Part shown: one piece after another, positions 42,272-50,691 of the stretch
Numbering within the stretch: the stretch's first letter is position 1
How the letters are laid out: each line of letters opens with the position of its first letter
Assembly: GCA_963792785.1 (NCBI GenBank)
Contig: CAWBXO010000002.1
Span: 62,001 to 126,000, forward strand
Length of the DNA: 64,000 nt
Reading direction: 5' to 3'
Origin: CAWIMX01 sp963792785
GTDB lineage: Bacteria; Acidobacteriota; Vicinamibacteria; Vicinamibacterales; CAVVIG01
Position numbers and translations under genes: made by a program
The notes under the pieces: model-generated
What the model saw: only the letters and a program-made list of their open reading frames with translations
Database searches by the model: none
Told to the model about the DNA's origin: nothing

Positions 42272-44014
42272 TCACCGGATCGCGAACACCCAGATCGCGC
42301 CGCCCTCGGGCACCGGCGGAAAGTCGCCCGGCCGCACGGTGTTCAGCCGGCTCTGAATGCTCGCGGAGTCCACACCCCAGCCGCTCGCCACCGCAACGTA
42401 CTGCACGCCATCGACCCGGTAGGTCGACGCGGGCGCCACGATCCCGGAGTTGGTCGGGAACTCCCACACCAGCTTCCCCGTCGCCGCGTCGAACGCGTGG
42501 AACTGGCGATCGTTGGTGCCGCCGCCGAACACGAGGCCGCCGCCCGTCGCGAGCAGCGGGCCCCAGTTGTGCGACGTCGCGTACTCGTGCGTCCAGACCC
42601 GCTCGCCGGTGTCCACGTTCCAGGCCTGCACCTCACCGATGTGATCCGCGCCCTCCGCGATCGTGAACGTCGTCGTCGTTCCCGTGTAGCCGCGGCCGGC
42701 GACGTAGTCGATGTCGCGGCCGATCGAGGTCATGCAGAGGTTGTCGTTCGCGGGAATGTAGAGCAGCCGCGTCTTCGGGCTGAACGCCGCCGGCGGCCAG
42801 TTCTTGCCGCCCCAGAGGGAGGGACAGAAGTCGGCGAGCTTGCCCGTGCCCGGCTTGCGATCGGGATCGATCGTCGGCCGGCCGGTCTTCGGATCGAGGC
42901 TGGTAAACACGTTCTGGTGGACGTACGGCTTGCCTTCGACGAACGTGATCGGCCCGCGGCCGCGCTCGAGGAACCAGAGGTAGCCGTTCCGCGCGACGTC
43001 GACCAGGCCCTTCACCGTGCGCCCGTTGCGCTGGTAGTCGATCAGCAGCGGCGGCGAGACCTCGTCCCAGTCCCACGACTCGTTCGGCGTGTACTGGAAG
43101 TGGCCGACGATCTTCCCCGTCGCGGCGTCGAGCGCGAGGGTCGACGAGGTGTAGAGATCGTCGCCCGGGCGCCGGTCGGCCATCCACGGGCCGCCGTTGC
43201 CGACGCCCCAGTAGGCGATGTTGGTCTCGGGATCGTAGTTGCCGGTCACCCACACCGGGCCGCCGCCCGTCTTCCACTGGTCGCCGCCCGCGGGCCACGT
43301 TTCGCTGCCCGGCTCGCCCGGCGCGGGAATCGTGTACGTGCGCCAGAGCTCCAGGCCCGTGTCGGGATCGAACGCGGCGACGAAACCGCGCACGCCGAGT
43401 TCGCCGCCCGACGCGCCGACCATCACCTTGCCGTCGGCGATGAGCGGCGCGAGCGACATGTAGTAGCCCTGACGGTTGTCGGCGACCGTCGTCTCCCAGA
43501 CTTCCTGGCCCGTCTTCGCGTCGATCGCGAAGAGCACGGCGTTGCCGCCCGCGAGGAACACTTTGTCGCCGTACACCGCGACGCCGCGGTTGGTGTTGTG
43601 CAGCATGATCGTCGCCGCGGGCAGGGGCGAGCGGAACCGCCACAGCGCGGCGCCCGTCTTCGCGTCGAGCGCGATCACCTGGTTGCCCGGCGTGGAGACG
43701 AACATCACGCCGTTGTTCACGATCGGCGGCGCCTCGTGGCCGCTCGTCACGCCGGTCGAGACGACCCACGCCGGCGCGAGGCGCGCAGCGTTGGCGGGTG
43801 TGATCTGATCCAGCGGGCTGTAGCCCCAGCCGTCGTAGGTGCGGCGAACCATCAGCCAGTCGGCGTCGGCCGGATGCAGCAGCCGATCCGCGGTGACCGC
43901 CTGGTACCGCTGCAGGATGTCGGGCATCGGCGCCTGCGGCGGCGCACCGCGCTGCGCGGACACGAAGACGGCGCCCGAAAGCAGGAGTGCGACGGTCAAT
44001 AGACGTTTCGCCAT
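42272..44014 (-). CDS. PQQ-dependent alcohol/sugar dehydrogenase
   Basis: 580 residues with signal peptide (LLTVALLLSGAVFVSAQ). It is an eight-bladed quinoprotein propeller. PQQ-dehydrogenase blade motifs recur: VIALDAKTGAALWRFRSPLP, AFDPDTGLELWRTYTIP, TLALDAATGKIVGHFQYTP, AWNVDTGERVWTHEY, AFDAATGKLVWEFP. The ESWDWDEVSPPLL segment is typical of the methanol/ethanol dehydrogenase group. No C-terminal cytochrome domain is present, so electrons must go to a separate carrier. Periplasmic. It is divergent from the beta-helix gene. Confidence 0.87.
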   Translation of the reverse strand: MAKRLLTVALLLSGAVFVSAQRGAPPQAPMPDILQRYQAVTADRLLHPADADWLMVRRTYDGWGYSPLDQITPANAARLAPAWVVSTGVTSGHEAPPIVNNGVMFVSTPGNQVIALDAKTGAALWRFRSPLPAATIMLHNTNRGVAVYGDKVFLAGGNAVLFAIDAKTGQEVWETTVADNRQGYYMSLAPLIADGKVMVGASGGELGVRGFVAAFDPDTGLELWRTYTIPAPGEPGSETWPAGGDQWKTGGGPVWVTGNYDPETNIAYWGVGNGGPWMADRRPGDDLYTSSTLALDAATGKIVGHFQYTPNESWDWDEVSPPLLIDYQRNGRTVKGLVDVARNGYLWFLERGRGPITFVEGKPYVHQNVFTSLDPKTGRPTIDPDRKPGTGKLADFCPSLWGGKNWPPAAFSPKTRLLYIPANDNLCMTSIGRDIDYVAGRGYTGTTTTFTIAEGADHIGEVQAWNVDTGERVWTHEYATSHNWGPLLATGGGLVFGGGTNDRQFHAFDAATGKLVWEFPTNSGIVAPASTYRVDGVQYVAVASGWGVDSASIQSRLNTVRPGDFPPVPEGGAIWVFAIR

Positions 44015-44069
44015 GGTGGCGAGATGATAGCGCTGGACCCGGGGGCCGCCAAATGCAGAAAATGACGCC

Positions 44070-46085
44070 ATGAAGCCTGCCCTTCTCTCCAGCCTGATCG
44101 CCGTCCAGCTCCTCGCGCTGGCGGGCCCGGCGCGCGCCGCCGACGGGGTCACCGCCGGCCGGCTCGTCGTCGATCCGCCCACGCTCATCAATCTCGGGTT
44201 CGAATGGATCATCGACGGCGACGACAACCGCAACGCCGAGGTCGACGTCACCTACCGTCGCGTGGGCGAACGCGACTGGAAGCCCGCGCTGCCGCTGCTG
44301 CGGCTCCAGGGTGAGCAGATCTACAACGGCGCGCAGCTCCACGTGGTGTCGCCGAACATGTTCGCGGGCAGCATCCTCGATCTCGAACCCGACACGGCGT
44401 ACGAGGCGCGGTTCGTGATCAGCGACCCGGACGGCGTCCAAGGGCAGGCGCGGCAGACCGTGACCGTGCGCACGCGCCCCGAACCGATGCCGGCCGCCGG
44501 CGGCCGCGTGTTTCACGTGTACCCGCCGGGGTTCCAGGGGACGAAAGAGGAGCCGGCGTTCGAGGGCCTGATGTGCGCGTACAACCTCACGTGCTCCGGC
44601 ACCGACTGGGCGACGGCCGGCCGGCCGCGCGTCCGGGCGGGCGACACCATCCTCGTGCACGCGGGCCTCTACAAGTACAACCGGCTCGAGTACACGAACG
44701 ATCCCGCGGTGAATCGTACGGTGCCGCTCGACGGCACGTACTATCTCACCGCCGACGGGACCGCCGACCGGCCGATCGTGATCAAGGGCGCGGGCGACGG
44801 CGAGGCGATCTTCGACGGCGCGGGCAACTTCAACCTGTTCGACGTCAAGGCGGCCGACTACACGTACTTCGAGGGCCTCACGTTCAGGAACACGGACATC
44901 GCGATCTGGGCGGGCACGCAGTTCATCGTGGGATCGAAAGGCCTCACGGTGAAGCACTGCCGGTTCGAGGACATCGCGGAAGGCGTGTTCACGAACTACT
45001 CGGGCTCGAGCAACTTCTACATCGCCGACAACCGGTTCATCGGCCGGGACGATCCCAATCACGTCATCGGCTGGTCCGGCCCGCAGCGCTGGGCGCGCTT
45101 CGACGGCGTCGAGGGCCAGACGTTCCCGCCCGTCATGGCGTCATACGTGGCCGTGAAGGTGTACGGACCCGGCCACGTGATCGCCTACAACTACGTGGCG
45201 AACTTCCACGACGGCATCGATATCGAAACCTACGGCAATCCGGACGGATCGTCGGCCGAAGGCGGCCCGTTCTATCCGCCGGAAGAGTACTGGGATCGCC
45301 GCCCGGTGTCGATCGACTTCTACAACAACCTGATGGTCAACTTTCACGACAACCCGTTCGAGGCCGACGGCGGCATGCACAACGTGCGCATCCTGCGGAA
45401 CCTGATGCTGAACTCCGCGTCGCACGCGTTCTGCAATCAGCCCTCGAACGGCGGGCCGACCTACTGGATCGGCAACATCGCCTACCACCTGCCCGGCGGT
45501 TCGACGCGTCTGACGAGCGGATCGGCGGGGGTCATCTTCTACCACAACACGATCCTGTCGGAGACTGCCGCGTCTGCGACGGCGAACACCCACTGGCGTA
45601 ACAACCTGTTCCTCGGCGAGAACTCTGCGCCCGCGATCTTCAGCGTGAACACCTACACGCGGTACAGCTCGTCGGACTACAACGGCTTCCGCCCGAACGC
45701 GGGCGCCGAGTACTCGTTCCAGTGGGACACGCCCGCCGCAGGCGCGCGCGCCGACTACACGGTCGACGGGCATCGGGCCGCGCTCGAGACGCGGCAGTTC
45801 CGGACGCTCGACGAGTACCGCCGCGCGACGGGACAGGACCAGCACAGCGTGCTGGTGGACTACGACGTCTTCATGCACGTGCCGATGCTCGACGCGCAGG
45901 ACGATGCGACGGTGCAGCGGGTGTACCAGGCGGAGGATCTCGACTTCCGGTTGAAGCCCGGATCGGCGCCGATCGACAAGGGCGTCGTGCTGCCGAACGT
46001 GAACGACGGATTCACGGGCGCGGCGCCCGACCTCGGCGCCCTCGAAGCCGGCGCCCCCGTGCCGCACTGGGGCCCCCGGGACTGA
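44070..46085 (+). CDS. Right-handed parallel beta-helix protein, secreted
   Basis: 671 residues with signal peptide (LLSSLIAVQLLALAGPARA). Residues 30-145 resemble a fibronectin-type domain. The body is a parallel beta helix (YFEGLTFRNTDIAIWAG, GLTVKHCRFEDIAEGVFTNY, FYNNLMVNFHDNPFEADGG, YHNTILSE), a fold seen in polysaccharide lyases and pectinases. I cannot identify catalytic residues, so a polysaccharide-active role is inferred from fold only. Its TGA is the start of a family A repeat. Confidence 0.8.
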   Translation: MKPALLSSLIAVQLLALAGPARAADGVTAGRLVVDPPTLINLGFEWIIDGDDNRNAEVDVTYRRVGERDWKPALPLLRLQGEQIYNGAQLHVVSPNMFAGSILDLEPDTAYEARFVISDPDGVQGQARQTVTVRTRPEPMPAAGGRVFHVYPPGFQGTKEEPAFEGLMCAYNLTCSGTDWATAGRPRVRAGDTILVHAGLYKYNRLEYTNDPAVNRTVPLDGTYYLTADGTADRPIVIKGAGDGEAIFDGAGNFNLFDVKAADYTYFEGLTFRNTDIAIWAGTQFIVGSKGLTVKHCRFEDIAEGVFTNYSGSSNFYIADNRFIGRDDPNHVIGWSGPQRWARFDGVEGQTFPPVMASYVAVKVYGPGHVIAYNYVANFHDGIDIETYGNPDGSSAEGGPFYPPEEYWDRRPVSIDFYNNLMVNFHDNPFEADGGMHNVRILRNLMLNSASHAFCNQPSNGGPTYWIGNIAYHLPGGSTRLTSGSAGVIFYHNTILSETAASATANTHWRNNLFLGENSAPAIFSVNTYTRYSSSDYNGFRPNAGAEYSFQWDTPAAGARADYTVDGHRAALETRQFRTLDEYRRATGQDQHSVLVDYDVFMHVPMLDAQDDATVQRVYQAEDLDFRLKPGSAPIDKGVVLPNVNDGFTGAAPDLGALEAGAPVPHWGPRD

Positions 46086-46128
46086 GGAACTTCCTCAGTT
46101 CCCCAGTTCCCCAGTTCCTCAGCTTCTG
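46086..46128. repeat. Intergenic low-complexity repeat, family A, spanning convergent stops
   Basis: TTCCTCAGTTCCCCAGTTCC units fill the gap between two convergent genes. The repeat also encodes the last codons and stop (46119-46121) of the minus-strand hydrolase. Confidence 0.8.
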
Positions 46129-47090
46129 AGAAACCCTCTCAGCTCCTCGAGCGTCTCCTCCGGCGCGTCTTCCTGCACGTTGTGGCCCGACGGCATCGCG
46201 CGGCCGCTGACGTTCGTGCCCTCGAACTCCTTCCAGATGCCGAGGACGTCGTAGATCCGCCCCATCGGGCCGCGCTCGCCCCACAGCACGAGCAGCGGGC
46301 AGGTGATCTTCTTCCCGGCCGCCTGATCCGCCGCGTCGTTCTTGAGGTCGATGGACGCGCTCGCGCGGTAGTCCTCGCACATCGCGTGGATGTGCGCGGG
46401 CATCGCCGACGTGCGCAGGTATTCGAGTTGGACCTCGTCGGTCGTTCGGGCCTTGCGCGCGGCATCGGCTGCCTCGAGCTCCTGCTCGGGGCCGGGCGCG
46501 GCGCGCAGGTAATTGAACCAGTGGAAGTAGGCGCGGACGAAGTCGATCGTCACGTGCGAATACAGGTAGTGCGCGGGCACGATGTCGAGCACCGCCAGCC
46601 GCGTGACGGCGTCGGGATGGTCGAGCGTGAGCCGGCGCCCGACGCGGCCGCCGCGATCGTGGCCGACGACGGCGAAGCGGTCGAAGCCGAAGTGCTTCAT
46701 GACTTCGACCTGGTCGAGGGCCATCGGGCGCTTCGAGTAGGTCGAGTGATCGTTCGGATCGGCGGCATCGGGCGGCGTGCTGCTGTCGCCGTAGCCTCGC
46801 AGGTCGGTGGCGATCACGGTGTAGTCCTTCGCGAGCGCCGGGGCCACCTTCCGCCACGAGATGTGGGTCTCCGGCGCGCCGTGCATCAGGAGAACGGGCG
46901 GGCCGCTGCCGGCCGAGACCACGTTGATCGTGGCGCCGGAGGTGCGCACCATGTCCGCCTTGAATCCTGGAAAGAACCGGAGCGGGTCGGGCGCCTGCGG
47001 CGCCGCCCCCGCGGCGCGCGCCGACGCGGCCGCCGCGCCGGCCGCGACGGCCGCCGCCCGCTGCAGAAGCTCACGACGATTCATGCTCAT
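46119..47090 (-). CDS. Tat-exported alpha/beta hydrolase, haloacetate dehalogenase/epoxide hydrolase type
   Basis: 323 residues. A twin-arginine signal (MNRRELLQRAAAVAAGAAAA) directs folded export. Catalytic landmarks: oxyanion HGAPETH (70-76), ATDLRGYGDSS (95-104), nucleophile Asp145 in GHDRGG, and a C-terminal SGHNVQEDAP His. An Asp nucleophile with this GHDRGGR context is typical of fluoroacetate dehalogenases and related epoxide hydrolases; the actual substrate cannot be told. The family A repeat supplies the stop codon. Confidence 0.82.
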   Translation of the reverse strand: MSMNRRELLQRAAAVAAGAAAASARAAGAAPQAPDPLRFFPGFKADMVRTSGATINVVSAGSGPPVLLMHGAPETHISWRKVAPALAKDYTVIATDLRGYGDSSTPPDAADPNDHSTYSKRPMALDQVEVMKHFGFDRFAVVGHDRGGRVGRRLTLDHPDAVTRLAVLDIVPAHYLYSHVTIDFVRAYFHWFNYLRAAPGPEQELEAADAARKARTTDEVQLEYLRTSAMPAHIHAMCEDYRASASIDLKNDAADQAAGKKITCPLLVLWGERGPMGRIYDVLGIWKEFEGTNVSGRAMPSGHNVQEDAPEETLEELRGFLRS

Positions 47091-47115
47091 GGCCGCCACT
47101 CTACCGCGCATTCGC

Positions 47116-47121
47116 TAGAAT
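47116..47121 (+). promoter_or_regulatory. Candidate -10 box (TAGAAT)
   Basis: TAGAAT lies 19 bases before the ATG at 47141 in the short gap between divergent genes. Confidence 0.3.
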
Positions 47122-47140
47122 GGGGAACCGTTCAATTTCC

Positions 47141-48010
47141 ATGTCCATCGATATCTCGCCCTTCCGCCTCCGGCCGTCCCATAAGGTGGATCTGAAAAAG
47201 CGCCCGACGTGCGTCGACCCCTTCTACCGGTCGAAATCGGACTACGCGTCGCTGCTCGCCGCCCAGATCGAGACGCTGAGCGAGCGCCAGAACCTCCTCT
47301 ACGCGGACAACCGCTACGCGCTGCTGCTCATCTTCCAGGCGATGGACGCGGCGGGCAAGGACGGCGCGATCAAGCACGTCATGTCGGGCGTGAACCCGCA
47401 GGGCTGCCAGGTGTTCAGCTTCAAGCACCCGAGCGCCGAGGAGCTCGACCACGATTTCCTCTGGCGGGCGGCGCGGCGGCTGCCCGAGCGCGGGCGGATC
47501 GGGATCTTCAACCGGTCCTACTACGAGGAGGTCCTGATCGTCCGCGTCCACCCGGAGATACTGCGCGCCGAGCGGCTGCCGAAGGACGCCTCCAAACACG
47601 GCGGGATCTGGAAAAGCCGCTACCGATCGATCGTCGACTTCGAGCGCCACCTCCACGCGAACGGCACGCGCATCGTGAAATTCTTCCTGCACCTGTCGAA
47701 GGACGAGCAGCGCCGGCGCTTCCTGGCGCGCCTCGACGACCGCGAGAAGAACTGGAAGTTCAGCGCCGCCGATCTGACGGAGCGCGACCGCTGGAAGGAC
47801 TACCGGCACGCGTACGAGGACTGCCTCGCGGCCACGAGCACGCGCGACGCACCCTGGTACATCGTGCCCGCCGACGACAAGGAGAACGCGCGCCTCGTCG
47901 TGGCGCAGGCGGTGGTGGAGGCGATCAAGGGGCTGAACCTGCGCTATCCCAGGCAGGATCGGCTCAAGCGGAAAGAACTCAAAGCCGTCCGCCGGCGCCT
48001 CGCGAAGTGA
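47141..48010 (+). CDS. ppk2: Polyphosphate kinase 2 (PPK2)
   Basis: 289 residues, one PPK2 domain. Walker A is MDAAGKDG (68-75), a GVNPQGCQVFSFKHP lid segment follows, Walker B is IGIFNRSYYEEV, and a basic lid is rich in Arg/Lys (FLARLDDREKNWKF). Single-domain members use polyphosphate to phosphorylate ADP, GDP or AMP. The subclass is not certain from the sequence alone. The start is ATG 47141; an in-frame ATG at 47120 adds seven residues. Confidence 0.87.
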   Translation: MSIDISPFRLRPSHKVDLKKRPTCVDPFYRSKSDYASLLAAQIETLSERQNLLYADNRYALLLIFQAMDAAGKDGAIKHVMSGVNPQGCQVFSFKHPSAEELDHDFLWRAARRLPERGRIGIFNRSYYEEVLIVRVHPEILRAERLPKDASKHGGIWKSRYRSIVDFERHLHANGTRIVKFFLHLSKDEQRRRFLARLDDREKNWKFSAADLTERDRWKDYRHAYEDCLAATSTRDAPWYIVPADDKENARLVVAQAVVEAIKGLNLRYPRQDRLKRKELKAVRRRLAK

Positions 48011-48020
48011 CGCGCGCGCG

Positions 48021-48377
48021 CTAGCGCCACTCGGGCGCGTAGCGCTGATCGCGCTGACGGCGCTCGAACCGCAGGCTCGCCAGGAAGAGCCCCGCGACCT
48101 CGAGAAACCCCAGGCCGGCGTAGATCGCGTGCCGGACGATGGCGCTCGGCTCGGGCGGGCAGCTGATGCCGGCGTCGATGCAGGCCAGCATGACCCGATC
48201 GATCTGCGCCGACTCCCGCAGGATGAGCGCGAGCGCGGTCGCGAGGATCACGGCCGACCCGGCCAGGTTGCCGAGAATCATCTCGCCCTGGCGCCAGATG
48301 AGCCACGCGACCGGCGGCCCGACGAACGGCGGCACGACCACCATCACCGCGATCCACTGCCAGTTCAGGCCCGTCAC
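48021..48377 (-). CDS. Small membrane protein of unknown function
   Basis: 118 residues with three hydrophobic segments: WIAVMVVVPPFVGPPVAWLI, ILGNLAGSAVILATALALIL and AIYAGLGFLEVAGLFLASL. Two Cys flank the middle loop (LACIDAGISCPP). The C-terminus is basic (RFERRQRDQR). It is convergent with the PPK2 gene. I do not recognise the family. Confidence 0.6.
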   Translation of the reverse strand: MTGLNWQWIAVMVVVPPFVGPPVAWLIWRQGEMILGNLAGSAVILATALALILRESAQIDRVMLACIDAGISCPPEPSAIVRHAIYAGLGFLEVAGLFLASLRFERRQRDQRYAPEWR

Positions 48378-48466
48378 TCGCCGGCCATCCTACTGCAGCC
48401 GGGGGCCGCGCGGGGGTGATCAAAGTGTGTCTCAGGGCGGCTGCCGTGGAGTAGACTTCGCCGTTA

Positions 48467-49261
48467 ATGAGGCGACCAGTCACGACCCTCGCCCGCGCGT
48501 CGGCCCTCGCCCTGCTCGCGGCCGCCGTGGCTGTCGGCCTCGCCCAGGCGCGGCCCGCCGCCCAGGCGGCATCCGCCTACACGGGACCGCGCACGCCCGA
48601 CGGTAAACCCGACTTCAACGGCATCTGGCAGGCGATCAACACCGCGCACTGGAACATCGAGGCGCACTCCGCCAGCGAAGGCATTCCAGCCGGCCTCGGT
48701 ATCGTCGAAGGGGGGCCGCTCCCCTACAAGCCGGAGGCCTTGGCGCAGCGCAACGAGAACTTCAAGAACCGGATGCAGGACGATCCGCTGCGGCAGTGCC
48801 ACCTCCCTGGCGTGCCGCGCGTCACGTACCTGCCGTTCCCGTTCGAGATCACGCAGACGCCGAAGTACATCGGCCTCGCGTACGAGTTCACGCACGCCAC
48901 GCGCACCGTCTTCATCGACGGCCCCCCGCACCTCGAGGACCTCGACTTCTGGATGGGCGACGCGCGCGGCGCGTGGGACGGCGACACGCTCGTGGTCGAC
49001 ACCGTGAGCCTGGGCGATCAGACGTGGTTCGACGAGGCCGGCAATTTCCACAGCGACGCGCTGAAGGTGACCGAGCGCTACACGCCGATCGACGCAAGCC
49101 ACATCGACTACGAAGCCACGATCGACGACAGCAAGGTCTTCACGCGGCCGTGGAAGATGCACATGATCCTCTACCGCCGCCTGGAGAAGAACCTCGAGCT
49201 GCTCGACTACGAATGCGCGGAGCACGTGTACCAGAAGCTGTTCAGGGAACGCGCGCGCTGA
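48467..49261 (+). CDS. Secreted protein of an expanded acidobacterial family
   Basis: 264 residues with signal peptide (ALALLAAAVAVGLAQARPA). Conserved landmarks: TPDGKPDFNGIWQA after the signal, a CHLPGVPR segment, ARGAWDGDTLVVDTVSL, VTERYTPIDASHIDYEATIDD and a C-terminal LLDYECAEH. The same motifs occur in the next gene, so the two are paralogs. Families of this type are abundant in Acidobacteria genomes, in my recollection, and have no known function. It is the first of three closely packed genes. Confidence 0.75.
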   Translation: MRRPVTTLARASALALLAAAVAVGLAQARPAAQAASAYTGPRTPDGKPDFNGIWQAINTAHWNIEAHSASEGIPAGLGIVEGGPLPYKPEALAQRNENFKNRMQDDPLRQCHLPGVPRVTYLPFPFEITQTPKYIGLAYEFTHATRTVFIDGPPHLEDLDFWMGDARGAWDGDTLVVDTVSLGDQTWFDEAGNFHSDALKVTERYTPIDASHIDYEATIDDSKVFTRPWKMHMILYRRLEKNLELLDYECAEHVYQKLFRERAR

Positions 49262-49275
49262 AAGGGGATGCTCCC

Positions 49276-50277
49276 GTGAGACACCGACTCTTCGCCGCCA
49301 GCCTCGTGAGCCCGGTCGTCGCCGCGCTGCTCCTGCCGGCGCCGGCGGCTGCGCAGGGCCGCGGCGGCGCGCAGGCCGAACCGGCCTATCCGCCCTACCA
49401 GCGGCCCGTGAGCACGTACGTGCCGCCGCGGACGCCCGACGGCCAGCCCGACATCTCGGGCCTGTACATCCCCATCCCGCTCCCGCGCAGCATCGAGACG
49501 CCGCTGGTGCCGATGGCGCGCACGCGCAACCGCGCCAACAGCGAGTTCTCCTACAGTCTCAACGAGCGGCCGAAGCTGCCCGAGGGCGCGATCGCCCGGC
49601 CGGCGGGCGTCGATCCCGCCGACGGCACGATCCCGCTCACGCCCGAGGCGCTCGCGCGCCGCAAGGAGATCATCGCCAACCAGGACAAGATCGAGTACCT
49701 CGACGGACGCGTGCTCTGCCTCGCCAACGGCGTGCCGCGCTCGACCGTGCCCGCGCCGGTCGTCGGCTACCAGATCTTCCAGAAGCCCGGCGAGGTCGTG
49801 ATCTTCTACGAGCAGAACCACATGTACCGGACGATCCCGCTCGACGGGCGTCCCGCGCCCGATCCGAGGATCACGAAGGCCATGGGCGTGTCGCGCGGCC
49901 ACTGGGAGGGCAACACGCTCGTCGTCGAGGTGACGAACTTCACGACGAACCTGGACAACAACTGGGTGATCGGCGCGATCGCGGTGGCCGACGGCGTGCC
50001 CGCCGAGTCGCTCACGACCGGCCACGGCATTCCACACAGCGAGCTCTACAAGGTGACGGAGCGCTACACGCCGATCGACAAGGACACCATCCACTACGAG
50101 GCGAAGCTCGAGGATCCGAACGTGTTCACGCAGCCGTGGACGGTCGCCTGGTACGCGTTCACGCGGGCGCCCGCGGACTACGTGCCGGTGGAATACGCGT
50201 GCTTCGAGGGCAACACCAAGAACGTGCAGCTGATGATGGGCGTCGACATCAGCGGCATTCGCGTCGACGTGCCGTAA
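49276..50277 (+). CDS. Secreted paralog of the upstream gene
   Basis: 333 residues from the GTG at 49276, signal peptide ending at APAAAQ. It repeats the upstream gene's landmarks: TPDGQPDISGLY, LCLANGVPRST, RGHWEGNTLVVEVTNF, VTERYTPIDKDTIHYEAKLED and a C-terminal VEYACFEGN. An inserted segment of about 40 residues near 70-110 makes it longer. Fourteen bases separate the two genes, so they are almost certainly one transcript. Function unknown. Confidence 0.75.
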   Translation: MRHRLFAASLVSPVVAALLLPAPAAAQGRGGAQAEPAYPPYQRPVSTYVPPRTPDGQPDISGLYIPIPLPRSIETPLVPMARTRNRANSEFSYSLNERPKLPEGAIARPAGVDPADGTIPLTPEALARRKEIIANQDKIEYLDGRVLCLANGVPRSTVPAPVVGYQIFQKPGEVVIFYEQNHMYRTIPLDGRPAPDPRITKAMGVSRGHWEGNTLVVEVTNFTTNLDNNWVIGAIAVADGVPAESLTTGHGIPHSELYKVTERYTPIDKDTIHYEAKLEDPNVFTQPWTVAWYAFTRAPADYVPVEYACFEGNTKNVQLMMGVDISGIRVDVP

Positions 50278-50295
50278 ACCATTCAGGAGCAGGTC

Positions 50296-50691
50296 ATGAA
50301 GATGAAGGCCATGATGGCGATCGCCGTTGTCGGAATGCTGTTCGCGGCGGCGCCGGCGCGCGCGCACCACGCCTTCTCGGCGGAGTTCGATCAGGACAAG
50401 CCGGTGGTGCTCGAAGGCGCCCTGACGAAGACCGAGTGGACCAACCCGCACGCGTGGATCTACATCGACGTGAAGGGCCCCGACGGGACCGTGAAGAACT
50501 GGGCGATCGAGCTCGGCCCGCCCAACGCGCTGCTGCGCCGCGGCTGGAAGAAGAGTTCGATCGAAGTCGGCCAGATGATCAAGGTCGAGGGGTTCGCGGC
50601 GAAGAACAACAAGGAATTCGCCAACGCCACGAACATCACGCTGCCCGACGGCCGGAAAGTCTTCGCCGGCACCGACGAAGCCGCGCAGTAG
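50296..50691 (+). CDS. DUF6152 small exported protein
   Basis: 131 residues with signal peptide (MMAIAVVGMLFAAAPARA). The mature protein opens with HHAFSAEFD and continues with LTKTEWTNPHAWIYIDVKG and a beta-rich core (ELGPPNALLRRGW), the signature of DUF6152. An OB-like fold is plausible. It follows the two paralogs within 18 bases. Its TAG is directly adjacent to the reverse-strand stop of the next gene. Confidence 0.78.
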   Translation: MKMKAMMAIAVVGMLFAAAPARAHHAFSAEFDQDKPVVLEGALTKTEWTNPHAWIYIDVKGPDGTVKNWAIELGPPNALLRRGWKKSSIEVGQMIKVEGFAAKNNKEFANATNITLPDGRKVFAGTDEAAQ

